This document shows positions 33,404 through 41,615 of a DNA stretch of 47,848 nt, piece by piece (within the stretch, counting starts at the first letter, position 1; each line of letters opens with the position of its first letter). A program made the translations under genes and the position numbers. The stretch is from Acidimicrobiales bacterium (GTDB taxonomy: Bacteria; Actinomycetota; Acidimicrobiia; Acidimicrobiales; Acidimicrobilacustridaceae), in assembly GCA_025456085.1 (NCBI GenBank), contig JALOLF010000015.1, forward strand, positions 1 to 47,848. Direction: 5' to 3'. A model generated the notes under the pieces. The model worked only from the letters and a program-made list of their open reading frames with translations. It was not told the DNA's origin and searched no databases.

Positions 33404-33409
33404 TACCAT
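33404..33409 (+). promoter_or_regulatory. Leaderless -10 box of the J-domain gene
   Basis: TACCAT. It is six bases before the ACG at 33416, the same spacing as for the AUG/GUG leaderless genes here, and 27 bases before the GTG at 33437. Confidence 0.45.
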
Positions 33410-33415
33410 CACGAC

Positions 33416-33970
33416 ACGGACGAGAACCCCTACGACGTGCTGCAGGTGGCGCCGACGGCATCGGTGGCGGAGGTTCGGCGCGCCTATGTCCGCCTGGCCC
33501 GTCGTCACCACCCCGACTTCCACGTCGGCGCGTCCGCATCCGAGCGCCGCCGCGCCGAGCGCGAGATGCAACGGCTCAACCAGGCATGGGAGGTGCTGCG
33601 GGACCCGGCGCAGCGCCGGGACCTCGACGAGCGCCTCCGCCTCGATCGTCTGCGTGCCTGGGCCCCGGGCACGGCCCACCCCGACTTCGAGCCCCTCGAG
33701 CCCGACGACCTCGACGACCGCGGCCGACCGGTCGACGCCGACCTGCTCGACGACACACCCTTGAGCGCGAGCCGGGTACCGCCCTGGCAGCAGCTGCTTC
33801 CGGCCGTCCTGTTCCTCGCCGCCGTGCTGTTCCTGTCGGCCGGGCTGGTGGCCAGCTTCGCGCCCCTGCTGGCCCTCGGTGTGACGGCGCTGGTGTGCTC
33901 CGGGCTGTCCTTCGTGCTGGTCCCCATGCTCACGGTGCTGCGCAGCCACGATCCGGACCCCGAGCGCTGA
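33416..33970 (+). CDS. J-domain membrane protein, probable ACG start
   Basis: A DnaJ-type protein with an N-terminal J domain and two C-terminal membrane helices. The J domain reads DENPYDVLQVAP, AEVRRAYVRLARRHHPD with the HPD triad, and QRLNQAWEVLRDPAQRRDLDERL. An acidic Asp/Leu-rich linker follows, then hydrophobic segments around residues 129-151 and 153-175. The first canonical codon in frame is GTG 33437, which would remove the conserved start of helix I; the codon at 33416 is ACG, would give (M)DENPYDVLQV, and lies six bases after a TACCAT box. It probably recruits DnaK at the membrane. If GTG is used the protein is 177 residues; from ACG it is 184. Confidence 0.75.
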   Translation, partial: TDENPYDVLQVAPTASVAEVRRAYVRLARRHHPDFHVGASASERRRAEREMQRLNQAWEVLRDPAQRRDLDERLRLDRLRAWAPGTAHPDFEPLEPDDLDDRGRPVDADLLDDTPLSASRVPPWQQLLPAVLFLAAVLFLSAGLVASFAPLLALGVTALVCSGLSFVLVPMLTVLRSHDPDPER

Positions 33971-33996
33971 CCGCCGTCGTGCCCATCGTCGCCCGC

Positions 33997-34002
33997 TACG
34001 CT
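33997..34002 (+). promoter_or_regulatory. Leaderless -10 box before the monooxygenase-like gene and trpC
   Basis: TACGCT, seven bases before the ATG at 34010. trpC starts eight bases after that gene ends and has no box of its own, so this is its likely promoter too. Confidence 0.45.
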
Positions 34003-34009
34003 GCCGCCC

Positions 34010-34321
34010 ATGGCGAAGACGTCGATGTTCGTGAAGCTCGTGGCCGTGCCCGGCCGGCGTGAGGACGTGCTGGCCGCGTTGGAGCGCATGTTGCCCGTGG
34101 TGGCCGAGGAGCCCGGTACCGAGGTCTACTCGTTCCACCGGGACAGCGCGGACGAGAACACGGTGTGGGTGTTCGAGCTCTACACCGACGGCGACGCCCT
34201 CGCCGCCCACGGCGCCTCGGACGGCATCAAGGAGCTCTTCGCGGCCATCGGCGGCATCCTGGCCGAGCCGCCGGTGATGGCCATCACCGAGCCGACCGCG
34301 GCCAAGGGGCTGGCGCTCTAG
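34010..34321 (+). CDS. Antibiotic biosynthesis monooxygenase-like (ABM) protein
   Basis: A 103-residue ferredoxin-like dimeric alpha/beta-barrel protein of the ABM/YgiN type. MFVKLVAVPGRREDVLAALE, EEPGTEVYSFHRDSADENTVWVFE (seen as two strands about residues 37-57) and YTDGDALAAHGASDGIKEL are typical. Such proteins include quinol and haem monooxygenases, but no catalytic residue can be assigned. It directly precedes trpC with an 8-base gap and shares its promoter; whether it acts on an indole or tryptophan-related compound is unknown. Confidence 0.83.
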   Translation: MAKTSMFVKLVAVPGRREDVLAALERMLPVVAEEPGTEVYSFHRDSADENTVWVFELYTDGDALAAHGASDGIKELFAAIGGILAEPPVMAITEPTAAKGLAL

Positions 34322-34329
34322 CCGCCGGC

Positions 34330-35127
34330 GTGGCGACCTACCTCGACCGCATCCTCGAGGCGCACCGTGCCGAGGCCCGCGCCGACACCCGACGGCTGGA
34401 CGCCCTCGTGTCCGAGGCCCGGTCGTGCCCACCCACCCGGGGCTTCCGCCGGGCGCTGGCGACGGCGTCGGCCGCTGCCGGCGTCGCCGTCATCGCCGAG
34501 GTCAAACGGCGCTCGCCCTCCAAGGGCGCGCTGGCCCCCGACCTCGACCCGGCCGAGCTGGCCCGGGCCTACGAGCGGGGTGGTGCCGCCTGCCTGTCGG
34601 TGCTCACCGACGGGGCGTTCTTCGGCGGATCGCCGCAGGACCTCGCCGTGGCCCGCGGTGCCTGCGGCCTGCCGGTGCTGCGCAAGGACTTCACCGTGTC
34701 GCCACACGACGTGTGCGACGCCCGACTCATGGGCGCGGACGCCGTGCTGCTCATCGCCGCTGCGCTCGACGACGTCGAACTGGCGGAGTTCACGGCGCTG
34801 GCCGAGGTGGTCGGCCTCGACGTCCTGGTGGAGATCCACGACGAGGCGGAGCTCGACCGGGCGCTCGCAGTGGGTGCGGATCTGGTCGGTGTGAACCAGC
34901 GCGACCTGGTCACCTTCCGGGTCGACACCGAACGGGCCGTGCGCGTGGCGCCGCTGCTGCCGGACGGCGTGGTGCGCGTCGCGGAGTCGGGCATCGGTGG
35001 TCCCGCCGACGCGGCGGTGCTGGCCGACGCGGGCTACCACGCCCTGTTGGTGGGGGAGTCGCTGGTCACCTCGGGCGATCCGGCCGCCGCCGTCGCGGCC
35101 CTCCTCGCCGCTGCGTCGCCCCGCTGA
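34330..35127 (+). CDS. trpC: Indole-3-glycerol phosphate synthase
   Basis: A monofunctional TrpC of 265 residues that closes the indole ring. AVIAEVKRRSPSKGAL holds the first catalytic lysine, LRKDFTVSPHDVCDARLMGADAVLLI the second, and VEIHDEAELDRAL, LVGVNQRDL and VAESGIGGPAD complete the barrel. GTG 34330 gives the usual N-terminus (YLDRILEAHRAE) and follows the ABM gene by eight bases. Confidence 0.96.
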   Translation: MATYLDRILEAHRAEARADTRRLDALVSEARSCPPTRGFRRALATASAAAGVAVIAEVKRRSPSKGALAPDLDPAELARAYERGGAACLSVLTDGAFFGGSPQDLAVARGACGLPVLRKDFTVSPHDVCDARLMGADAVLLIAAALDDVELAEFTALAEVVGLDVLVEIHDEAELDRALAVGADLVGVNQRDLVTFRVDTERAVRVAPLLPDGVVRVAESGIGGPADAAVLADAGYHALLVGESLVTSGDPAAAVAALLAAASPR

Positions 35128-35194
35128 GCGCGGTCGGCGTCGGGTGTCCTCGAGCACCCGGGGCGAATGACACGGTGGGCGGGTCCCGGTCCGG

Positions 35195-35200
35195 TAGGTT
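35195..35200 (+). promoter_or_regulatory. Leaderless -10 box of trpF
   Basis: TAGGTT, seven bases before the trpF GTG at 35208. Confidence 0.45.
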
Positions 35201-35207
35201 CGGCGTC

Positions 35208-35960
35208 GTGTTCGTGAAGATCTGTGGCATCACGAACGAGAGCGACGCGCTGTTCGCCGTCGCCATGGGCGCCGACGCCGTCGGCTTCGTCTTCGCGCCG
35301 TCGCCCCGCCAGATCGCACCGGTGGTGGCCCGCGACATCGCCCGTCGCCTGCCTCCCGAGATCCTGACCGTGGGCGTCTTCCGTGACGAGTCCACCCAGC
35401 GTGTCGTGCAGATCGTGAACTCCATGGGCCTGCGGGGCGTGCAGCTCCACGGCCACGAGTCCCCGGCCGAGGCCAGGTGGGTGCGCCAGCGGGTCCCCTT
35501 CGTGATCAAGGCCATCTCCGCAGGGGACCGGAACCTGGAACGGGCCGGCGACTACGAGGTGGACGCGCTGCTGCTCGACGCGGCCGAGCCCGGATCCGGC
35601 CGTGTCTTCGACTGGAGCCTCGCCGAGCACCTGCCGGTGGACCGCCGCATCATCCTGGCGGGTGGCCTCGACCCCGACAACGTGGCCGAGGCCATCGAAC
35701 GGGTCCGGCCGTGGGGGGTCGATGTCTCCACCGGGGTCGAGGCGGCGCCCGGCCACAAGGACGCCCGCAAGGTCCGGGCGTTCGTGCTGGCGGCGAAGGC
35801 CTTCGAAACCGACGACGAGGGCTACTTCGACCTGGGTCACGACGAGCCGGAGCTCTACGACTGGGGCGAGGACTGGGTCCTGGAGCGACAGGAGCAGCCC
35901 ACCGCGGCGGTTCCGGCGGACGGCGCATCCGGCTTCTCGGCCGGCGCCGAGGACGCGTAG
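35208..35960 (+). CDS. trpF: Phosphoribosylanthranilate isomerase with acidic C-terminal tail
   Basis: A TIM-barrel isomerase of 250 residues for the third step of tryptophan synthesis. VKICGITNESDAL has the catalytic cysteine, GFVFAPSPRQI, GVQLHGHESP, LLLDAAEPGSGRVFDW with the aspartate, ILAGGLDPDNV and VDVSTGVEAAPGHKDARKV follow in order. TrpF is normally about 200 residues; here some 50 more follow the last helix, first rich in Asp, Glu and Tyr/Trp (DDEGYFDLGHDEPELYDWGE), then Ala/Gly/Pro-rich. A separate trpF is notable where actinobacteria often rely on PriA. GTG 35208 lies seven bases after TAGGTT. Confidence 0.93.
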   Translation: MFVKICGITNESDALFAVAMGADAVGFVFAPSPRQIAPVVARDIARRLPPEILTVGVFRDESTQRVVQIVNSMGLRGVQLHGHESPAEARWVRQRVPFVIKAISAGDRNLERAGDYEVDALLLDAAEPGSGRVFDWSLAEHLPVDRRIILAGGLDPDNVAEAIERVRPWGVDVSTGVEAAPGHKDARKVRAFVLAAKAFETDDEGYFDLGHDEPELYDWGEDWVLERQEQPTAAVPADGASGFSAGAEDA

Positions 35961-36011
35961 GGTGCGGGCGCCCGCCCGCCCTCCCCGCGCACCCCGGACA
36001 AGGAGCCCGAC

Positions 36012-37166
36012 GTGTCCCTCCCAGAGCCCTCGATCGACGGGCGCTTCGGCGAGTTCGGCGGACGTTTCGTCCCCGAGACGCTCGTGCCCGCCTGCCAGGA
36101 GCTGGAGGAGGCGTTCCGCCACGCCTGGGCCGACCCCGCCTTCCACGACGAGCTCGACGCCCTGCTGCGGGACTACGCCGGCCGTCCGTCGCCGCTCACC
36201 GAGTGCCACCGGCTCTCCGAAGCGCTCGGCGTGCGGGTCCTGCTCAAGCGCGAGGACCTGAACCACACCGGCTCCCACAAGATCAACAACGTGCTCGGCC
36301 AGGCCCTCCTGGCCCGCCGCATGGGCAAGACCCGCCTGGTGGCCGAGACCGGGGCCGGTCAGCACGGCGTGGCCACCGCCACGGCCGCAGCCCTGCTCGG
36401 CCTGGAGTGCCTGGTCTACATGGGCGAGGTGGACATGGAGCGCCAGGCGCTCAACGTGTTCCGTATGCGCCTGCTCGGCGCCGAGGTGCGACCGGCCGTC
36501 ACCGGCAGCCGCACCCTCAAGGACGCCATCAACGAGGCCATGCGGGACTGGGTCGCCACGGTCGGGGGCACCCACTACTGCCTCGGCTCCGTCATGGGCC
36601 CCCACCCCTACCCGTGGATGGTGCGTGAGCTGCACACGGTCATCGGCACCGAGGCCCGGGCCCAGTGCGAGGCGCTGCTCGGCGGTGCGCCCGACGTGGT
36701 GACGGCCTGCGTCGGCGGCGGGTCCAACGCCATCGGCATCTTCTCGGGCTTCGTGGGCACCCCGGCGGAGCTGGTCGGCGTCGAGCCCGCCGGCGGCGCC
36801 GCCATCGCCCGGGGCGTGCCCGGCGTGGTGCACGGGTCGAAGTCGTTCCTCCTGCAGGACGAGTTCGGCCAGGTGAACGAGGCGCACTCCATCTCCGCCG
36901 GCCTCGACTACCCGGGCATCGGGCCCGAGCACTCCCACCTGGCCACCATCGGGCGGGCCCGCTACGTGAGCGTCACCGACGCCGAGGTCGTCGAGGCCTT
37001 CCAGCTGCTGAGCCGCACCGAGGGCATCATCCCCGCGCTGGAGCCGGCCCACGCCCTGGCCTGGATCGCCCGGGACCGGGCGTCCCTGGCCGGGCGCACC
37101 GTGCTGGTCAACCTGTCGGGGCGGGGCGACAAGGACGTCGCCCAGATGATGGACGTGCTGGGGTGA
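36012..37166 (+). CDS. trpB: Tryptophan synthase beta chain
   Basis: A PLP enzyme of 384 residues that condenses indole with serine. [15 protein letters not shown], the cofactor lysine in [45 protein letters not shown], the phosphate loop [10 protein letters not shown] and [17 protein letters not shown] are all present. The GTG at 36012 has AGGAG at 36001-36005, a clear ribosome site, so this start is leadered or read from the trpF transcript (51-base gap). The stop overlaps the trpA GTG. Confidence 0.97.
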   Translation: MSLPEPSIDGRFGEFGGRFVPETLVPACQELEEAFRHAWADPAFHDELDALLRDYAGRPSPLTECHRLSEALGVRVLLKREDLNHTGSHKINNVLGQALLARRMGKTRLVAETGAGQHGVATATAAALLGLECLVYMGEVDMERQALNVFRMRLLGAEVRPAVTGSRTLKDAINEAMRDWVATVGGTHYCLGSVMGPHPYPWMVRELHTVIGTEARAQCEALLGGAPDVVTACVGGGSNAIGIFSGFVGTPAELVGVEPAGGAAIARGVPGVVHGSKSFLLQDEFGQVNEAHSISAGLDYPGIGPEHSHLATIGRARYVSVTDAEVVEAFQLLSRTEGIIPALEPAHALAWIARDRASLAGRTVLVNLSGRGDKDVAQMMDVLG

Positions 37167-37987
37167 GCGCCGAGTTGCCCCCGGGGGTGCCGGCGCCGCC
37201 GACCGGGCCTGGCGCCCTGGAACGGCACCTGCGCCAGCGCCGCGACGCCGGCGCCAAGCTGCTGGTGCCCTACGTGACCGGCGGCCTCGGTGCGGACTGG
37301 GTCGACGCCGTGCGGGCTGCGGCCGACGCCGGTGCCGACGCCGTCGAGGTCGGCATCCCCTTCTCCGACCCGGTCATGGACGGCCCCGTCATCCAGCAGG
37401 CCTCGGACCAGGCGTTGCACGCCGGCGCCACTCCGGTGAGCGTCCTGGAGAGCCTGCGCCGCGCCGACGTGGGCGTCCCCCTCGTGGTCATGACCTACTA
37501 CAACCTCTGCTTCCACATGGGCCACGAGCGCTTCGCGGCCTCCTTGGCCGAGGCCGGCGTGCGCGCCGCCATCCTGCCCGACCTGCCCCTGGAGGAGGTC
37601 GGTCCATGGGCCGGCGCGGCCGACGCCGCCGGTGTGGAGACGGTCCTGCTGGCGGCGCCGACGGCCCCCGACGAACGCCTGCCCCGCATCTGCACCCGGG
37701 CCAGGGGCTTCGTGTACGCGGTGGGCCTGCTGGGCGTGACCGGCGAGCGAGCCGAGCTCGCGGAGAGCGCCACGGTCATCGCGGCCCGCCTCAAAGCGGT
37801 GACCGACAAGCCGGTGCTCATCGGTGTGGGCGTCTCCAACGCCGAGCAGGCCGTGCAGGCGTGCGCGGTGGCCGACGGGGTCGTGGTCGGCTCGGCCGTC
37901 GTGCGCCGGCTCCTCGAGGGGGAGGGACCCGAGGGCGTGGCCGCCTTCCTGCGGGGCATCCGCCACGCGCTCGACGCCACCTCGTGA
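37163..37987 (+). CDS. trpA: Tryptophan synthase alpha chain
   Basis: A TIM-barrel lyase of 274 residues that splits indole-3-glycerol phosphate and channels indole to Trp[12 protein letters not shown], the catalytic glutamate in [40 protein letters not shown] with the catalytic aspartate and [13 protein letters not shown] are conserved; GVGVSNAEQ and VVGSAVVR form the phosphate site. The GTG at 37163 overlaps the trpB stop (GTGA), which fits equal expression of the two subunits. Confidence 0.96.
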   Translation: MSAELPPGVPAPPTGPGALERHLRQRRDAGAKLLVPYVTGGLGADWVDAVRAAADAGADAVEVGIPFSDPVMDGPVIQQASDQALHAGATPVSVLESLRRADVGVPLVVMTYYNLCFHMGHERFAASLAEAGVRAAILPDLPLEEVGPWAGAADAAGVETVLLAAPTAPDERLPRICTRARGFVYAVGLLGVTGERAELAESATVIAARLKAVTDKPVLIGVGVSNAEQAVQACAVADGVVVGSAVVRRLLEGEGPEGVAAFLRGIRHALDATS

Positions 37988-38039
37988 GCGGGACGTGGCC
38001 GCTCGGCGACGGTTCACCGATGCCGCCGCGCCCACTCCC

Positions 38040-38045
38040 TAAGCT
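38040..38045 (+). promoter_or_regulatory. Leaderless -10 box of the unknown gene after trpA
   Basis: TAAGCT, eight bases before the GTG at 38054. Confidence 0.4.
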
Positions 38046-38053
38046 GTGACACC

Positions 38054-38545
38054 GTGCGATCGGGTGTCACTCGTCTCAAGGCCTTCCCTCGCAACCGGTT
38101 GCTCGACGTCGAGCTGGTCCGGGGACGGGTGAGCGAGCTGGACCTGCTCGCCGCGTTCGACGAGCCCACCACGGTCCGCGACCGCCGGGACGCCGAGCCG
38201 GCGTTCTTCTGGGACCTCGAGTGGCCGTGCGGGCTCGTCATGGACCTCACCTTCCACCAGCTCTCCGAGGAGCTGCGGGTGCGCCTCGACGCCACCGAGA
38301 TCGACCACGCCCTGCGCCACCTGGGCTTCCGCATCGACGAGCTGGAGCGGCTGGACCAACGCGATCCCGAGGCCTTCCGGGCCGCCGGCGAACCGACCGA
38401 GCTGGTGTGGGGTCTGTGGTGTCACGACGACGACGACACCCTCCGGTTGGTGGCCGCGGGGCTCGCGGAGCGCGACGCCCGGTGCTGGCTCGACGAGCTG
38501 CGCCGCGACGGCGACCTGCGTCACGAGTTGCGGCACATGCCCTGA
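38054..38545 (+). CDS. Conserved-looking protein of unknown function
   Basis: A soluble 163-residue acidic protein that I cannot assign. It has an ordered middle, FFWDLEWPCGLVMDLTFHQ, followed by EELRVRLDATEIDHALRHLGF and RIDELERLDQRDPEAFRA, and a helical end rich in charges (AERDARCWLDELRRDGDLRH). A string of four aspartates (CHDDDDTLRL) lies near residue 127. No signal peptide, membrane helix or catalytic motif is seen. Codon use matches neighbouring genes, and TAAGCT eight bases before the GTG supports it as a real gene separate from trpA. The converging acyl-CoA dehydrogenase ends 44 bases on. Confidence 0.72.
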   Translation: MRSGVTRLKAFPRNRLLDVELVRGRVSELDLLAAFDEPTTVRDRRDAEPAFFWDLEWPCGLVMDLTFHQLSEELRVRLDATEIDHALRHLGFRIDELERLDQRDPEAFRAAGEPTELVWGLWCHDDDDTLRLVAAGLAERDARCWLDELRRDGDLRHELRHMP

Positions 38546-38562
38546 ACCCGCCACCGGCGGGT
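38546..38562. terminator. Short hairpin between convergent genes
   Basis: ACCCGCC, loop ACC, GGCGGGT, directly after the stop at 38545 and 27 bases after the end of the converging gene at 38590. No T tract on either strand; at best a weak two-way terminator. Confidence 0.3.
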
Positions 38563-38589
38563 CGCACCGGTCCCGTCACCGCTCGCCGG

Positions 38590-39747
38590 TCACGCCTTGC
38601 CGATGCCGGCGAGCATGGCGATGATGCGCAGCATCACCTCGTCCGCCCCACCCCCGATGGACAGCAGGCGGCTGTCGCGGAAGTAGCGTGCCGTCCACGT
38701 CTCCTCCATGTAGCCGATGCCGCCGTGGAACTGGATGCACCAGTCCGCCACCTCCCGTGACAGCCGACCGGTCTTGAGCTTGGCGATCGAGGCCATCTTG
38801 GTCACGGTCAGCGGGTCGGCACCGGAGGTGATGGCTTCGGCGCAGGCGTAGCAGTACTGGCGGGTCAGGTCGACCTCGGCCACCAGCTCGGCCAGCTTGA
38901 ACTGGATCCACTGGTTGTCGCCCAGGCTGCGACCGAACGCCTGGCGCTCCTGCACGTAGGTGATGGTGCGATCCAGGGCCAGCTGCAGGTTCCCGATGGC
39001 CATGTAGGCCGCGATGAGCCGCTCGTTCTGGAACTGCGCCATCTGCTGCTGGAAGCCCCGACCGATCTCGCCGATCGTGTTCGCCACGGGCACCCGCACG
39101 TCCACGAACGACAGCTCCGCGGTGTCCGACGAGCGCTGGCCGAGCTTGTCCAGCTTGCGGCTCACCGAGAAGCCGTCGACGTCGGTCGGCACCACGATCT
39201 GGCTCATGCCCCGGTGACCCCCGTCGTCGGAGGTGCGGGCCAGCAGGCACAGCCAGTCGGCCTGCGTCCCGTTGGTGATGTAGAGCTTCGAGCCGTTGAC
39301 GACCCACTCGTCGCCGTCTCGCACCGCCCGGGTGCGCAGGCCGGCCACGTCGCTGCCGGCGTCGGGCTCGGTGACGGCGATGGCGGCCACCATGTCGCCC
39401 CGCACCGCCGGCACCAGGTAGCGCTCCTTGAGCTCGTCGCTGCCGAAGCGGTGCAGCGACGGCGTCGCCATGTCGGTCTGCACGCTGACCGCCATGGCCA
39501 CCCCGCTGGCGGCGCAACGGCCGAACTCCTCGCCGTAGACGAGGGTCCACGTGTGGTCCGCCCCCTGCCCGCCCCAGCGGGGGTCGTACTCCAGGCCGAG
39601 CAGGCCCAGCTCGCCCAGGCGGGGGAACAGCTCGTGGGCGGGGAAGATCCCCGCCGCCTCCCAGGCGTCGGCGTGCGGGTTGATCTCCTTGTCGACGAAC
39701 TCCCGCACGGTCGTGCGGAAGAGCTCCTGTTCCTCGGTGAAGCGCAT
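38590..39747 (-). CDS. Acyl-CoA dehydrogenase
   Basis: A flavin-dependent acyl-CoA dehydrogenase of 385 residues. AIAVTEPDAGSDVAGL and WVVNGSKLYITNG form the FAD/substrate strands, ERQAFGRSLGDNQWIQFKLAEL is the typical central helix, and QFHGGIGYMEETWTARYFRD with LSIGGGADEVMLRII closes the fold; the glutamate of GADE is in the place of the catalytic base of many family members. It is the last gene of the carboxylase-AtuA operon, so it likely oxidises a branched acyl-CoA (AtuD or isovaleryl/citronellyl type). ATG 39747 has GAGGAG eight bases upstream; the frame running on upstream is not protein-like. Confidence 0.92.
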   Translation of the reverse strand: MRFTEEQELFRTTVREFVDKEINPHADAWEAAGIFPAHELFPRLGELGLLGLEYDPRWGGQGADHTWTLVYGEEFGRCAASGVAMAVSVQTDMATPSLHRFGSDELKERYLVPAVRGDMVAAIAVTEPDAGSDVAGLRTRAVRDGDEWVVNGSKLYITNGTQADWLCLLARTSDDGGHRGMSQIVVPTDVDGFSVSRKLDKLGQRSSDTAELSFVDVRVPVANTIGEIGRGFQQQMAQFQNERLIAAYMAIGNLQLALDRTITYVQERQAFGRSLGDNQWIQFKLAELVAEVDLTRQYCYACAEAITSGADPLTVTKMASIAKLKTGRLSREVADWCIQFHGGIGYMEETWTARYFRDSRLLSIGGGADEVMLRIIAMLAGIGKA

Positions 39748-39803
39748 GGCGATCTCCTCGTGGGACGGCGCCGTGGCGGCGCCGCGGGACGGGCCCGGCG
39801 GGT

Positions 39804-41615
39804 TCAGAGCGGGCCGGGCAGCAGGGGTTCGGGGATGTCGACGACCTTGGCCCGGAGGTACTCGCCCAGTCCCTTGGCCTGGGGATCCGAGCGGGTCGAG
39901 GCCGCCACGCCCCGCCCCAGCAGGCCGACGACGACGAAGTTGAGCGCACGCAGCTCGGGCAGCTCGTGACGCTGCACCTCCAGCTCGCGCAGCTCGGGCA
40001 GCAGCTCGCGCAGGCGCTCCACCGTGAGCGTGGCCCGCAGCCAGGTCCAGGCGGTGTCGTCGCGGGCCCACACCCCGAGGTTGGCGTTGCCGCCCTTGTC
40101 GCCGGATCGGGCGCCGATGAGCCGCCCGAGCGGGACCGGGCGCCGCGCGGCGCGGTCCCACCCGCCCGCCACCTCGACCGCGCCCTCGTCGGAGCCGCTG
40201 AACACGAGTCCGTGACCGACGGGTTCGATCTCCCCGGAGCCGCCGTCGTGGGTCGGCGACGGGGCGACGGCGATGCGCTCGTCTCCCACCACCACGACGT
40301 GGGGGACGAGGGCCGCCGGGACCAGGGTCGGCCAGTAGACGCCGAAGCTCGAGCCCTCCGAGGGCGGGCTGGTGGTGAAGAAGCCGGGGTAGGAGGCCAG
40401 GGCCATCTCGATGACCGGGTTCGAGAAGGCCCGTCCCACCCGGGCCTGGTCGCGGTCCATCACCGTCACCCGCAGGTGGGCGACGGCGTCGTCGTTGGTG
40501 GCCGGATCCTCCCGGTCGGAGCGGACCAGGCGCACGTCCACGGCGTCGAAGGCGTCGCGGCCGCCGGGCAGCAGCGACCACAGGGTCCGCTCGGCCAGCG
40601 CCGCCTTGGCCTCGATGTCGAGCCCGGTCAGCTCGAAGGTCATGGTGTTGCGCCAGCCGCCCAGGTAGTTGAGGGCCACCTTGGTGTCGGCCGGTGCCGG
40701 CAGGCCCCGCACCCCGTGCACCCGCACCCGGTCCGGGCCGTCGTCGGCCAGGCGGACGGTGTCGAGGCGCACCACCACATCGGGGTTGGCGTACGTCGGG
40801 CCCTGGATCTCGTAGAGGAGCTGAGCGGTGACCGTGCCCACCGAGACCAGTCCTCCGGTCCCCGGGTGCTTGGTGATCACGCAGGAGCCGTCCTCGTGCA
40901 CCTCGGCCAGCGGGAAGCCGGGCCGCTCGAGGCCCGGCACCTCCCCGAAGAAGGCGTAGTTCCCGCCGGTGCACTGCGTGCCGCACTCGATGACGTGGCC
41001 CGCCACCACCGCTCCGGCCAGGCGGTCCCAGTCGGTGCGACCCCAACCGAAGTGCCACGCCGCGGGGCCCACCACCACCGAGGCGTCGGTGACCCGACCG
41101 GTGACGACGACGTCGGCGCCTCGGCGCAACGCCTCGGCGATGCCCCAACCGCCGAGGTAGGCGTTGGCGGTGAGGGGCTCGACCCCCAGATCCTCCAGCG
41201 ACTCGCCGGTGTCGAGGTTGGTGAGCGGCACCCCGGCGGCGCGCAGCTCGTCGAGCCGACCCAGGAGGTCGTCGCCCTCGACCCAGGCGATGGTGGGAGC
41301 GAGACCGGCCTCGGCGGCCACCGTGCGCACGGCCGCGGCGCAGCCGGCGGGGTTGAGGCCGCCGGCGTTGGCCACGACCTTGATGCCCCGCGCCAGGCAG
41401 GTGCCCAGCACCTCGGCCATCTGGGCCACGAAGGTCCGGGCGTAGCCGCCGTCGGGGTTGCGCAGCTTGTCCTTGGCCAGGATCAGCATGGTCAGCTCGG
41501 CCAGCCAGTCGCCGGTCAGCACGTCGACGGGTCCGCCGTCCACCATCTCGCGTGCGGCGCTGCGGCGATCGCCGTAGAAGCCCGAGCAGTTGGCGATGCG
41601 CAGGGGTGCGGTCAC
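39804..41615 (-). CDS. AtuA-family protein (DUF1446)
   Basis: A 603-residue member of the acyclic terpene utilisation AtuA family. The N-terminal domain has the family pattern IANCSGFYGDRRSA, LTGDWLAELTMLILAK, VVANAGGLNPAGCAAAV, TNLDTGESLEDLG, TANAYLGGWGIAEALRRGADVVVTGR and ECGTQCTGGNYAFF; the C-terminal domain includes GARSGDKGGNANLGVWARDD. Its reaction is not established. The GTG at 41615 overlaps the stop of the biotin carboxylase gene, so they form one operon. Encoded with carboxylase and dehydrogenase as in the atu cluster of pseudomonads. Confidence 0.88.
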   Translation of the reverse strand: MTAPLRIANCSGFYGDRRSAAREMVDGGPVDVLTGDWLAELTMLILAKDKLRNPDGGYARTFVAQMAEVLGTCLARGIKVVANAGGLNPAGCAAAVRTVAAEAGLAPTIAWVEGDDLLGRLDELRAAGVPLTNLDTGESLEDLGVEPLTANAYLGGWGIAEALRRGADVVVTGRVTDASVVVGPAAWHFGWGRTDWDRLAGAVVAGHVIECGTQCTGGNYAFFGEVPGLERPGFPLAEVHEDGSCVITKHPGTGGLVSVGTVTAQLLYEIQGPTYANPDVVVRLDTVRLADDGPDRVRVHGVRGLPAPADTKVALNYLGGWRNTMTFELTGLDIEAKAALAERTLWSLLPGGRDAFDAVDVRLVRSDREDPATNDDAVAHLRVTVMDRDQARVGRAFSNPVIEMALASYPGFFTTSPPSEGSSFGVYWPTLVPAALVPHVVVVGDERIAVAPSPTHDGGSGEIEPVGHGLVFSGSDEGAVEVAGGWDRAARRPVPLGRLIGARSGDKGGNANLGVWARDDTAWTWLRATLTVERLRELLPELRELEVQRHELPELRALNFVVVGLLGRGVAASTRSDPQAKGLGEYLRAKVVDIPEPLLPGPL

